From: Bordetella parapertussis
GTDB lineage: Bacteria; Acidobacteriota; Terriglobia; Bryobacterales; Bryobacteraceae
Length of the DNA stretch: 58,679 nt
Direction of reading: 5' to 3'
Assembly: GCA_943328975.2 (NCBI GenBank)
Contig: CALQCC020000031.1
Span: 1 to 58,679, forward strand
Part shown: piece after piece, positions 45,330 to 53,173 of the stretch
Layout of the letters: each line of letters starts with the position of its first letter
Numbering within the stretch: the stretch's first letter is position 1
Notes under the pieces: generated by a model
The model's input: only the letters and a program-made list of their open reading frames with translations
Told to the model about the DNA's origin: nothing
Databases searched by the model: none
Program-made: the position numbers and the translations under genes

Positions 45330-46528
45330 TTTGGGTAACGGTGTTGTCCGCCGTAAGTATGTTTGGACAAAACAAGGCCTCGGTGTACCTGATGGGTCAG
45401 ACGTCGGGCACCGCGCGGAATCCCGCTTCGTGGGCCATGCCCATGGTGATGACAAAAGCGCAGAGCTGGGACCTCATGTGGATGGGGCAGGCCTTCGTGG
45501 TCAACACGCAGCAAACTGGACCTCGCGGTAAGGATGCGTTCTATTCGGCGAACTGGGGCATGCTCGGAGCCTCGCACACCGTGGGCAAGGGAGCCGTGAT
45601 GCTTCGCACCATGGTGTCGCTGGAGCCGCTCACCGTTCGCAACCAAAATTACCCGCTACTCTTCCAGACCGGCGAGACAGCGCACGGACAACCATTGGTC
45701 GATGGGCAACACCCGCATGACGCAGTGATGGAAGTCGGCATCCAGTATGTGCGACCCGTAGGCTCGCGCGGCATGGTCACGTTCTACTACGCCCCTGTGG
45801 GCGATGCCGCGATGGGCCTGGTTGCGTTCCCGCATCGCGCCTCGGCGATGGAGTTGCCGCAGGCGACGCTGGGCCATCATTGGCTCGACTCAACTCATAT
45901 CGTGAACAACCTGGCCACAGTCGGCTTCAACTGGAGCAAGTTCCGCTTTGAAGCCAGCGGCTTCCGTGGACGCGAGCCGAATGAGAACCGCTGGAACATC
46001 GACATGGGCGGGATGAACTCCTGGTCCACACGCGTGACGTATCAACCGGCGTTCCGATGGTTGGCGCAAGCCTCGTACTCGAAGATCACCCAGCCCGAGA
46101 ACTCGCATCCGGATGACGTAGAGCGCGTAACGACATCGGTGCAGTACACGCGCCCGTTGTCCAATGGCGCAGGTTGGTCGAGCATGGTCGCGTGGGCTCG
46201 CAACTACAAGACCATCGAAAAGCTCGGCGCCCAGGCGCTCATCGCGGAGACGCTGCTTCCGTTCACGCGCAAGAATTTCCTCACCGGGCGCTTTGAATGG
46301 TCCCAGCGTGACGAGTTATTTCCGGAAGATCATGACGCCCACGCCTTCAACGTGGCCGCATTCACAGGGGGCTACACCAGAGAGATCGGCGCGTCGCGAG
46401 CTCTGCGTTCCGCAGTCGGATTCAATGTGACCGGCTATCAAATCGCCGATGGACTGAAGCCGTTCTACGGCGACCATCCCATGGCTGCCAGCATGTTCGT
46501 CCGCTTCAGGCTCCAGCAGCACGATTAA
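45320..46528 (+). CDS. Outer-membrane beta-barrel protein of unknown function
   Basis: A 402-residue secreted protein with a short signal (LIWVTVLSAVSMFGQ) and many alternating amphipathic strands ending in the aromatic-basic MFVRFRLQQHD, as expected for an outer-membrane barrel. Diagnostic stretches are YPLLFQTGETAHGQPLVDGQ, HPHDAVMEVGIQYV, TLGHHWLDSTHIVNN and GGYTREIGASRALRS. I recall this family near copper-handling genes in other bacteria, but nothing here proves a metal role. It overlaps the dead aminotransferase gene by ten bases. Confidence 0.7.
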   Translation: MRLIWVTVLSAVSMFGQNKASVYLMGQTSGTARNPASWAMPMVMTKAQSWDLMWMGQAFVVNTQQTGPRGKDAFYSANWGMLGASHTVGKGAVMLRTMVSLEPLTVRNQNYPLLFQTGETAHGQPLVDGQHPHDAVMEVGIQYVRPVGSRGMVTFYYAPVGDAAMGLVAFPHRASAMELPQATLGHHWLDSTHIVNNLATVGFNWSKFRFEASGFRGREPNENRWNIDMGGMNSWSTRVTYQPAFRWLAQASYSKITQPENSHPDDVERVTTSVQYTRPLSNGAGWSSMVAWARNYKTIEKLGAQALIAETLLPFTRKNFLTGRFEWSQRDELFPEDHDAHAFNVAAFTGGYTREIGASRALRSAVGFNVTGYQIADGLKPFYGDHPMAASMFVRFRLQQHD

Positions 46529-46534
46529 CTCCGC

Positions 46535-46604
46535 CTGTCCGCTCCCTCACGGTCGCGGTTCCGTGTCGACACGGAACCGCTATACGTGAGCATGCGGACA
46601 AACG
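46535..46604. repeat. REP-like cruciform element, copy B
   Basis: A 70-base inverted repeat: outer TGTCCGC / GCGGACA, middle CTCACG / CGTGAG and a perfect inner GCGGTTCCGTG / CACGGAACCGC with TCGA at the apex. It lies in the gap between the outer-membrane protein stop and the convergent DoxX stop, where it could also end transcription from both sides. Confidence 0.85.
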
Positions 46605-46606
46605 CT

Positions 46607-47053
46607 CTACCCCTTCGATCGCGACAGCATTCCATCCACCGACCACGATCCGCCACCCCGCACCAGCAACCCGAGGAGCAACGCGATCGCCAGCAAGTGA
46701 TACTCAAACCCTTCGTGCATAAACTTGCCGGTCCAGTTCATGAAGAACTGCGGGTAGAGCCCGTTGGCAAACGGCGCGACGACCATCAGCCCCATCAGTC
46801 CGAGCGCCGCAACCCGCGTCAACAACCCCAACGCGAGTCCGATGGACGCTGCGAGTTCGGTGAACATGACGAACACAGTGAGCGGAGCAGGGATACCCAT
46901 CGTGTTCTGAAAAATCGCGATGGCGGTGTCGAAGCCCGGTCCTCCAAACCATCCGAACGCCTTCTGCGATCCGTGCGCGAAGAAGATGATGGCGAGCACG
47001 ATGCGGGCAGCGGTCAACGTACAGTCCGGGGTGGTCCGAAGCAGCTTAGACAT
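46607..47053 (-). CDS. DoxX family membrane protein
   Basis: A 148-residue inner-membrane protein with four hydrophobic segments. Family marks are LAIIFFAHGSQKAFGWFGG, FVMFTELAASIGLALGLLTR and MVVAPFANGLYPQFFMNWTG. DoxX-type proteins have been linked to thiosulfate oxidation and to oxidative stress complexes, but most are uncharacterised. The gene is divergent from the metallo-beta-lactamase-fold gene and convergent with the outer-membrane protein. Confidence 0.9.
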   Translation of the reverse strand: MSKLLRTTPDCTLTAARIVLAIIFFAHGSQKAFGWFGGPGFDTAIAIFQNTMGIPAPLTVFVMFTELAASIGLALGLLTRVAALGLMGLMVVAPFANGLYPQFFMNWTGKFMHEGFEYHLLAIALLLGLLVRGGGSWSVDGMLSRSKG

Positions 47054-47081
47054 GAGAGCTATCTTATACTAAGATCCACTT

Positions 47082-47933
47082 ATGAAAATCCTGGCCAGTT
47101 TCGTCCTGCTTGCCGCGGCCCTTTCCGCGCAGAAGCTGAAGATCGAAGTCATCGTTGCTCCCGATAGCGGTTACTCCACTGCCTCGACCATCATCTCCGG
47201 CAAGCGCGACGCGATCCTGATTGATCCGCAGTTCTCCAGGACGGGAGCGAAGAAGGTCGCGGCGGCGATCAAGAAGTCGGGCAAGAACCTGACCACGGTG
47301 TACGTGAGCCACGCGCATCCCGACCACTACTTCGGCCTCGCGGTGATGAAGGAAGAGTTCCCCAACGCGAAGCTGGTCGCCTTGCCCGACGTGGTTCCCG
47401 GCATCGAACGCGGCTGGGCCGGACGTCGCGAGTTCTGGTATCCGACCTACGGCGAAGAGTTGCCCTCGGCGACGCCCGTACTCCCGACCGCGCTAGCCAA
47501 ACCCGAGCTTACGTTAGAAGGCGACACCTTCCCCATCACCGGCGGCTTAGTCGGCGACGGCCCCGGCAACACCATGGTGTGGGTGCCATCGCTGCGAGCC
47601 GTGATCGCCGGCGACATCATCTTCAATCAGGTCCACTTCGGCCAGCCCGCCGACAACACCGCGTGGGAAGCATCCTTCGCCAAGGTCGAGGCGCTGAAGC
47701 CGTTGGTGGTGATCGGCGGCCATTCCAGGATCGGCACGAAGAACGGCCCAGAAGTCATCGCCTGGATGCGGCAATACACGAAGGACTTCCGGGAGCTGAA
47801 GGCGCAATCCAAGTCCGCCGCCGAGTTGAAGCAGAAGATGCTCGCCAAGTATCCGAAGGCCGCCATGGTCAGCATCCTAGAGCGCGAGACGACGGCTGCA
47901 TTCGCTCCACCGGCTCCTACTAAGGGGAAGTAG
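47082..47933 (+). CDS. Secreted metallo-beta-lactamase-fold hydrolase
   Basis: A 283-residue protein with signal peptide (LASFVLLAAALSAQ). The zinc motif HxHxDH is seen as H77, H79, D81 and H82 (VSHAHPDHYFG), with later ligands in GDGPGNTMV, AVIAGDIIF and GGHSRIG. Substrate is unknown; the fold covers lactonases, thioesterases and nucleases. A TATACT box at 47066-47071 lies only ten bases before the ATG. It is convergent with the second PQQ dehydrogenase, and a 25-nt repeat fills the gap. Confidence 0.88.
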   Translation: MKILASFVLLAAALSAQKLKIEVIVAPDSGYSTASTIISGKRDAILIDPQFSRTGAKKVAAAIKKSGKNLTTVYVSHAHPDHYFGLAVMKEEFPNAKLVALPDVVPGIERGWAGRREFWYPTYGEELPSATPVLPTALAKPELTLEGDTFPITGGLVGDGPGNTMVWVPSLRAVIAGDIIFNQVHFGQPADNTAWEASFAKVEALKPLVVIGGHSRIGTKNGPEVIAWMRQYTKDFRELKAQSKSAAELKQKMLAKYPKAAMVSILERETTAAFAPPAPTKGK

Positions 47934-47935
47934 TA

Positions 47936-47960
47936 AATCGGGATTTAAGGTGTCTGACAC
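47936..47960. repeat. 25-nt dispersed repeat, copy 2
   Basis: Identical to 3834-3858. Here the palindrome is perfect (GGTGTC-T-GACACC), and the sequence ACACCAATTAA is repeated just after it (47957-47967 and 47969-47979). It again lies between the stops of two convergent genes. Confidence 0.75.
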
Positions 47961-47979
47961 CAATTAAGACACCAATTAA

Positions 47980-49746
47980 CTACTGCTTGCCCTTGGGGGC
48001 TCGGAGCGTGGGCATGGGGGCTTTGCCGTCTAGGGCGAATGTGTAGAGGCGGCCTTGGTCGTTGCGGCCTCCTAGGATCGAGATGTATTGGGTGCCGCCT
48101 TGTCCGTAGGTGATGGGGGTCGCCATGCCGGGGCTTAGCTGGACCTCCCAGAGCTTCTCGCCGGTGGTGGCGTTGTAGGCGTAGAAGATGCCGTTGCCGG
48201 TGGCTCCGTGGAAGACTAGGTTGCCGGCGGTGACCATGGCTCCGCCGTTGAAGCCTCCGCCTGCGTAGGGGACGCGCCAGCGCTCCTTCTGATTGATGGG
48301 ATCCCACGCGACCAGGAACGACGGCGGGCCGGGAGCCTCCGCTGCGCCGGGGACTTTCGGGAACGCGGCTCCAAAGTTTTGCTTGCCGTCCTTCCACTTG
48401 AAGTTGGGATCCTGCGCGAAGTTGAAGGGACGATTCTGGCCGGGCAGGTAGGCGAGATTCGTCAGAGGACTGAAGGCCATGGGAGGCCAACTGTGGGCTC
48501 CACCGGCGCCGGCCCACAGATGGATCGGCTCGGTCTTGTAACGCGCGTTCGGAGTCTCGATGGGGCGGCCCTGCTTGTCGAAACCGGTTGCCCAGTTGAC
48601 CGGCGTGTACATCTCAGCCGAGATGAATTCGCCGGTGACGCGATCGAGCACGAAGAAGAATCCATTCTTGGGAGCTTGCATGATCACCTTGCGCGTGCGG
48701 CCTGCGATAGGCAGGTCGGCGAGGATGAGGCTCTGCGTGGAGTTGAAGTCCCAGGTGTCGCCGGGCGTGGTCTGGTAATACCACTTCATGCGGCCGGTAT
48801 CGGGATTGATGGCGAGGATCGACGCGAGATACAGATTATCGCCGCCGCCGGGGCTGCGCACTTCGCGATTCCACGGAGCTCCGTTGCCGGTGCCGACGTA
48901 CAGCAAGTCCGCGTCGGGATCGTAGGCCATCGCGTCCCACACGGTGCCGCCGCCGCCGTGCTCCCACCATTTGCCGGTCCACGTTTTTGCCGCCGCTGCC
49001 AGCTCGGGATGTTCGAAGGGCTTTCCCGGATCGCCGGGGACGGTGTAGAAGCGCCACTCCTGTTTGCCGGTCTCCGCGTCGTAGGCAGTGAAGTAGCCGC
49101 GCACGCCGAACTCAGCACCAGCGTTGCCGACGATGACCTTGCTCTTCACGATACGCGGCGGACTGCTGATGCTGTAGTAGGAATCTTTGGGCGTGGTCTG
49201 CACCGTCCACAGCGGCTTGCCGGTTTCCTGATCGAGCGCGATGAGGCGGCCGTCGATGGACGCGACGTAGACCTTGCCGTTGTAGATGGCGAGGCCGCGA
49301 GTCTCGGGTCCGCAGCAGAGGTGGCTGAGGAAACTGCGCGCGACCTCGGGATCGAAGCGCCACTTGAAGGCACCGGTCTTGGCGTCGACCGCGAAGACCA
49401 CGCTCCACGCGCCGGTGCCGTAGAGAACGCCGTTCGAGACCAGCGGCGTGCTTTCAAAGGCTCCGTTGATTTCGGGATTGAAGGACCAAGCGAGTCCGAG
49501 GCGGCTGACGTTCGCGCTGGTGATCTGCTTCAGCGGCGAGAAGTGCGTCTCGGCCTGATCGCGCCCGTAGCTGAGCCACTCGGTGCCGTCCTTGGGAGCG
49601 TTCTTGAGGACGGCGGCGGTGACGGTGCGCTTGCCGGGTTGCTGGGCGGTGAGGAGCGTACCTGAAGCAAACCAGGCTGCGGTGGCGGAGATGGCGGCGA
49701 CGAGGACGACACGGCCCGAGCGGAAAAATGTGGCGGAGAGGCGCAT
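47980..49746 (-). CDS. PQQ-dependent dehydrogenase, non-lanthanide (WDFN) variant
   Basis: A 588-residue secreted quinoprotein, paralogous to the one at 7906. The signal peptide precedes AQQPGKRTVT. Propeller repeats (STPLVSNGVLYG, VFAVDAKTGAFKW), the vicinal disulfide C144-C145 (SHLCCGPE) and the catalytic Asp D333 are present. Two residues after that Asp, the position that decides lanthanide use is N335 (TWDFNST) rather than Asp, so it is predicted to use calcium or another ion. No heme domain is fused. It may oxidise an alcohol or sugar in the periplasm. Confidence 0.9.
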   Translation of the reverse strand: MRLSATFFRSGRVVLVAAISATAAWFASGTLLTAQQPGKRTVTAAVLKNAPKDGTEWLSYGRDQAETHFSPLKQITSANVSRLGLAWSFNPEINGAFESTPLVSNGVLYGTGAWSVVFAVDAKTGAFKWRFDPEVARSFLSHLCCGPETRGLAIYNGKVYVASIDGRLIALDQETGKPLWTVQTTPKDSYYSISSPPRIVKSKVIVGNAGAEFGVRGYFTAYDAETGKQEWRFYTVPGDPGKPFEHPELAAAAKTWTGKWWEHGGGGTVWDAMAYDPDADLLYVGTGNGAPWNREVRSPGGGDNLYLASILAINPDTGRMKWYYQTTPGDTWDFNSTQSLILADLPIAGRTRKVIMQAPKNGFFFVLDRVTGEFISAEMYTPVNWATGFDKQGRPIETPNARYKTEPIHLWAGAGGAHSWPPMAFSPLTNLAYLPGQNRPFNFAQDPNFKWKDGKQNFGAAFPKVPGAAEAPGPPSFLVAWDPINQKERWRVPYAGGGFNGGAMVTAGNLVFHGATGNGIFYAYNATTGEKLWEVQLSPGMATPITYGQGGTQYISILGGRNDQGRLYTFALDGKAPMPTLRAPKGKQ

Positions 49747-50106
49747 GTTGGGTTCCTAGTCACCATTATGCGCCCGGTTGCGCGAAAACGCGCAGGTGGG
49801 TTTTTGCCGACGTAAACGCGAAGTGGTGCAGAGACTGGGGTTGCGCGGACGGGGAGGGCAAAAAGCTGGGTTCGTTTTGTTGTGGGCGTTTTTTTGTGTG
49901 GTTATGAGCGACATTCAGCAAGGGCCTTTGGCCTTATGTGATGATGCGCTCGGGTTGGCGGAAGGATGGTCGGTTGCGGGGGGATGTGTGTGAGGCGATG
50001 AGGGATGGGAATTCGTATTACCCGTGACACATGAATCAAACGGTGCAGTCTTCTTTACTGTCGGCACAGAAGTATTCTGAAGTAACGGGATTGGCCTAAC
50101 TCGGAG
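49747..50106. other. Intergenic region without a convincing gene
   Basis: This 360-base gap between the divergent PQQ dehydrogenase start and the TIR gene stop holds a short TGCGCG-AAAA-CGCGCA hairpin at 49779-49794 and G-rich sequence. A 71-codon open frame on the plus strand shows no recognisable signal or domain. The part right of 50000 is noticeably AT-richer, marking the border of the TIR island. Confidence 0.5.
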
Positions 50107-50976
50107 TTATTTTTGGTTCGCCCATTTTTTTACCAGTGCCTCAATTCGCCCGGCCACACCCCAGGAACCCACAATTTGCGAGTTGGCCTGTGCTGCCGAC
50201 GTTATGCGAGTAGCGAACGAGGGCTCCCATATCTCAAGGTCTTCGAGGTATCCCACCCTCGTCTTTGCGCCAGCGAAACTCCCACTTTCCTCAAACAGCG
50301 TGACGACCACTTCTGCCATCCGATGCTGGGTCTGCTTGTTTTTTCGATAGGCGTTAAAGAGCTCTTCTGCTAGAACAGCGGCGGGTTTGCTGCTGCCGTT
50401 GAAGGCTTGAAATCTACCAATGAATCCATACGGATCGTGGCCAAGCCGGACCGAGAAAACAGCGACTCCGCGTCCCATCGCAAATCCAATTTCTTGGTCC
50501 GTCCACTTACTTTCGTGAAACTCGGGATGAAGAAGAGCCAAGAGCGTGTCACACGTCGCAAGAGCAGTTTCGATTTGAGTTTGCCATTCCTTAGTTGGTT
50601 CTATATCGCTGTGCGCGACGAAAGCCGAGATTCCAAAGGCGAGCAACGCTTCCTGCAATTCTGCTGCAAATCCCCGATGCGAAGCCAGGTGGGAAATGAA
50701 AAGACGCAGCATGCCTTTGCGCCAGAATGGTGGATCGATTCCCGTTACTGCAACTTCAAAATGATAGCCAACGTGCAGCGCGAGATCCGTTAGCGACTGA
50801 TCTTGCGCATGCTTAATCATTTCCAATACGTAGCTCTGTTGAGAAGATCCCCACTGGTTTGATGTTGGCAGGCCGAATTGTTCGAGAGTAACGTCGATCA
50901 TTGGCCAGTCCTCGTTGCAAAGACGATTTGCAATTTCTTTAATGAGGGCAACTCTTTGCGACGCAGTAAGGGGCAT
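50107..50976 (-). CDS. TIR-domain protein with AbiJ-like N-terminal region, candidate phage-defence effector
   Basis: A 289-residue protein from ATG 50976 (an upstream TTG at 50991 is possible). Residues 1-75 (LTASQRVALIKEIANRLCNE, DWPMIDVTLEQFGLPTS, SYVLEMIKHAQDQSLTDLAL) resemble small N-terminal domains found on abortive-infection proteins. Residues 90-180 form a TIR domain: LRLFISHLASHRGFAAELQE, FGISAFVAHSDIEP, CDTLLALLHPEFHESKWTDQ. E162 in WTDQEIGFAMGRG is the expected NAD-cleaving glutamate. A helical C-terminal part follows. Composition is AT-richer than its neighbours. Tandem AGCCTAG repeats lie at its promoter. No partner gene is adjacent. Confidence 0.78.
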   Translation of the reverse strand: MPLTASQRVALIKEIANRLCNEDWPMIDVTLEQFGLPTSNQWGSSQQSYVLEMIKHAQDQSLTDLALHVGYHFEVAVTGIDPPFWRKGMLRLFISHLASHRGFAAELQEALLAFGISAFVAHSDIEPTKEWQTQIETALATCDTLLALLHPEFHESKWTDQEIGFAMGRGVAVFSVRLGHDPYGFIGRFQAFNGSSKPAAVLAEELFNAYRKNKQTQHRMAEVVVTLFEESGSFAGAKTRVGYLEDLEIWEPSFATRITSAAQANSQIVGSWGVAGRIEALVKKWANQK

Positions 50977-50995
50977 GTATTTTAGGTGCAACCGG

Positions 50996-51023
50996 ATTAT
51001 GATTCAGCCTAGTTATAGCCTAG
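50996..51023 (-). promoter_or_regulatory. Putative TIR gene promoter with tandem AGCCTAG repeats
   Basis: On the minus strand, CATAAT (51001-50996) is a reasonable -10 box. Plus-strand AGCCTAG occurs at 51006-51012 and 51017-51023, 11 bases apart (one helical turn), covering the -35 area; a third CCTAG is at 51037. The layout suits an operator for a repressor or activator. Confidence 0.4.
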
Positions 51024-51179
51024 ACTACGCGACACGCCTAGTGCCTCAGTCCGTGGGGGACGGGATGCCGGATTGATGCGTGGTCTCTAACGGTTACCGG
51101 CAGGTGTGCGGATGTTGATGAATTGGGCGCGGCGATTGCTGCTCGCTAGGTGCGGAATGTGCTCTGGATGTTTGAGCGT

Positions 51180-51220
51180 CTGTCCGCTCCCTCACGGTCG
51201 CGGCTCCGTGTGGGGAGCGG
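51180..51220. repeat. REP-like element, half copy C
   Basis: CTGTCCGCTCCCTCACGG and the following CGCGG match the left arm of copy B almost exactly (one change within 31 bases), but the right arm is missing and similarity fades after CTCCGTG. The rest of the 365-base gap between the divergent TIR and aldo/keto reductase genes holds no gene that I can support. Confidence 0.75.
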
Positions 51221-51341
51221 GTACGTGTGGTACAGCTGCTGACTATCGTCCCTGTTTCAACCTGTTGTGCTGCTCGATCCAGGTAAGAACCGGACCCGTC
51301 GTCGCAATCCGCTGCGGCGTCCGTTTACACTGATAGGCGAG

Positions 51342-52364
51342 ATGAAATACACGACGCTGGGTAAGACTGGGATCACGGTTTCACGGCTGTGTCTGGGGTG
51401 CATGAGTTACGGGGGCGGGGAGATCCCGGCCTGGAGCACGGGCACGACGGGGTGGCACGTCAACAAGGAAGACTCTCGCGAGCATTTTAAGATCGCGCTG
51501 GATGCGGGGATCAATTTCTTTGACACGGCGGACGTGTACTCGGTTGGGCTGAGTGAGGAGATCGTGGGGGCGCATCTGCGGGAGATGGCATCGCGCGATG
51601 ACATCGTTGTTGCTACCAAGGTGCAGGGCGTGATGGGGCCGGGTCCGAACAAGCGCGGGCTGAGCCGGAAGCACATCATTGAGGGCTGCGAGGCGTCGCT
51701 GCGGCGGCTTGGGATGGATTACGTGGACCTGTATCAGATCCATCGTTGGGATCCGGGGACGCCGATTGAAGAGACGCTGGACGCGCTCGATTCGCTGGTG
51801 CGATCGGGCAAGGTGCGGTATCTCGGCGCGAGTTCGATGGCGGCGTGGCAGTTGTCGAAGGCTCTGTATTTGGCGAAGGAAAATCGCTGGCATCGGTTCG
51901 TGTCGATGCAGAATCACTACAACCTTGTGTATCGCGAAGAAGAGCGCGAGATGATTCCGCTGTGTTTGGATCAAGGGCTGGCGGTGATTCCGTGGAGTCC
52001 GCTGGCGCGCGGATTTTTGACGGGGACTCGGGAGCCGGGCGGCGGGTCGACGGCTCGGGCGAAGGTGGACGGGTTCGCGAAGCAGATGTATTTCAAGGAC
52101 GCGGATTTCGCGGTGGCCGATGCGGTGGGTGAGGTTGCGAAGGCTCGCGGAGTGTCGGCGGCGCAGGTGGCGTGCGCGTGGGTGCTGCAGGCTGCGGGGG
52201 TGACGGCTCCGATCATCGGGACCACGAAGGCCGCGCAGTTGAAAGATCTGATAGGCTCGGTGGAGCTGGTTTTGAGTGCGGAGGAAGTGGCGAAGCTGGA
52301 AGCAGCGTACACGCCGCATCCGATCTTGGGTCATGCGAACCCGAAGCCAAAGGAGATGGTATGA
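51342..52364 (+). CDS. Aldo/keto reductase
   Basis: A 340-residue NADP-dependent oxidoreductase with the full tetrad: D61 and Y66 (FFDTADVYSVGLSEE), K93 (VATKVQG) and H134 (YQIHRWDP). The C-terminal cofactor segment APIIGTTKAAQLKDLIGSVE is present. The ATG at 51342 follows a TACACT box (51326-51331); the longer frame from 51267 shows no support. It overlaps the VOC gene by four bases, so both are made together. Confidence 0.93.
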   Translation: MKYTTLGKTGITVSRLCLGCMSYGGGEIPAWSTGTTGWHVNKEDSREHFKIALDAGINFFDTADVYSVGLSEEIVGAHLREMASRDDIVVATKVQGVMGPGPNKRGLSRKHIIEGCEASLRRLGMDYVDLYQIHRWDPGTPIEETLDALDSLVRSGKVRYLGASSMAAWQLSKALYLAKENRWHRFVSMQNHYNLVYREEEREMIPLCLDQGLAVIPWSPLARGFLTGTREPGGGSTARAKVDGFAKQMYFKDADFAVADAVGEVAKARGVSAAQVACAWVLQAAGVTAPIIGTTKAAQLKDLIGSVELVLSAEEVAKLEAAYTPHPILGHANPKPKEMV

Positions 52365-53167
52365 AGATTCTAAGCTTGGTTGCTTTGTTAGCCACGTCGG
52401 CAATGGCGCAGTTGTTTCCCGCGAACCCGGAGGGCGTCACGATGGGGCACGTTCACCTGAACGCGCGCGACGTGAATGCCGTGAAGGCGTTCTACACCGA
52501 CGCGATGGGCGGCAAGGTGGTGAAGAACGGCGCGATGGAGATGATCGCGTTTCCGGGCGTGTTTATTATGATTCGGCAGGCGGAGAATCCGGAGCCCGCA
52601 GGCGGGTCGGTTGTGGATCACTTTGGGTTCACGGTGAAGGATATGCCGGGCTCGCTCACGAAGTGGAAGGCGATGGGGTTGAAGATCGATCCGACGCAGA
52701 ATCCGAATGAAGTCTACGTGTGGGGACCGGACGGCGTAAAGGTGGAAGTGTACGGGATTCCCGAGCAGCCGTCGCCGGTGCAGATGAACCACATTCACTA
52801 CTTCGCGCCGGACATTCCGGGCATGCAGGCGTGGTACGCGAAGATGTTCAGCGCGACCGCGGGGACGCGCGACTGCATCGCGTGTTTGCCGAATAAGGTT
52901 CCGATTCAGGCGGGGGACATGGCGGGCGTGAGTTTGTCATACGGCCGCGGCGCGGCGACGTTGGTGGGCACGAAGGGCCGGGCGCTGGATCACATCGGGT
53001 TTGAAGTGAAGAACCTGGATGCGTTCGCGAAGAAGCTGGAAGGGCTGGGGGCGAAGCTGGAGGCTCCTGTGAGAACGTTGCCGAACAGCACGGTGAAGGT
53101 CGCGTTTTTGACGGACCCGTGGGGGACGTATATCGAGTTGACCGAAGGGCTCGCGCCGGCGAAGTAG
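52361..53167 (+). CDS. Secreted VOC (glyoxalase/dioxygenase-fold) protein
   Basis: A 268-residue protein with signal peptide (LSLVALLATSAMAQ) and two vicinal-oxygen-chelate modules: TMGHVHLNARDVNAVKAFYT with VWGPDGVKVEVYGIP, and QMNHIHYFAPDIPGMQAWYA with FLTDPWGTYIELTEG. The His and Glu at paired positions are consistent with a metal site. Being exported is unusual for this fold. It is coupled to the aldo/keto reductase by an ATGA overlap. Substrate unknown. Confidence 0.85.
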   Translation: MKILSLVALLATSAMAQLFPANPEGVTMGHVHLNARDVNAVKAFYTDAMGGKVVKNGAMEMIAFPGVFIMIRQAENPEPAGGSVVDHFGFTVKDMPGSLTKWKAMGLKIDPTQNPNEVYVWGPDGVKVEVYGIPEQPSPVQMNHIHYFAPDIPGMQAWYAKMFSATAGTRDCIACLPNKVPIQAGDMAGVSLSYGRGAATLVGTKGRALDHIGFEVKNLDAFAKKLEGLGAKLEAPVRTLPNSTVKVAFLTDPWGTYIELTEGLAPAK

Positions 53168-53173
53168 CTCCGC

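Noticed and set aside
48379-49665. 428-codon plus-strand frame opposite the second PQQ dehydrogenase
   Set aside because: Same kind of shadow; low-complexity composition and no start signal.
49779-49794. TGCGCG-AAAA-CGCGCA hairpin as a terminator
   Set aside because: The stem is only six pairs, the T run is six bases away and no gene ends here; it lies upstream of the PQQ dehydrogenase start.
49778-49993. 71-codon plus-strand frame before the TIR gene
   Set aside because: No Shine-Dalgarno, no domain, G-rich composition; the hydrophobic patch in the middle is not enough to support a membrane peptide.
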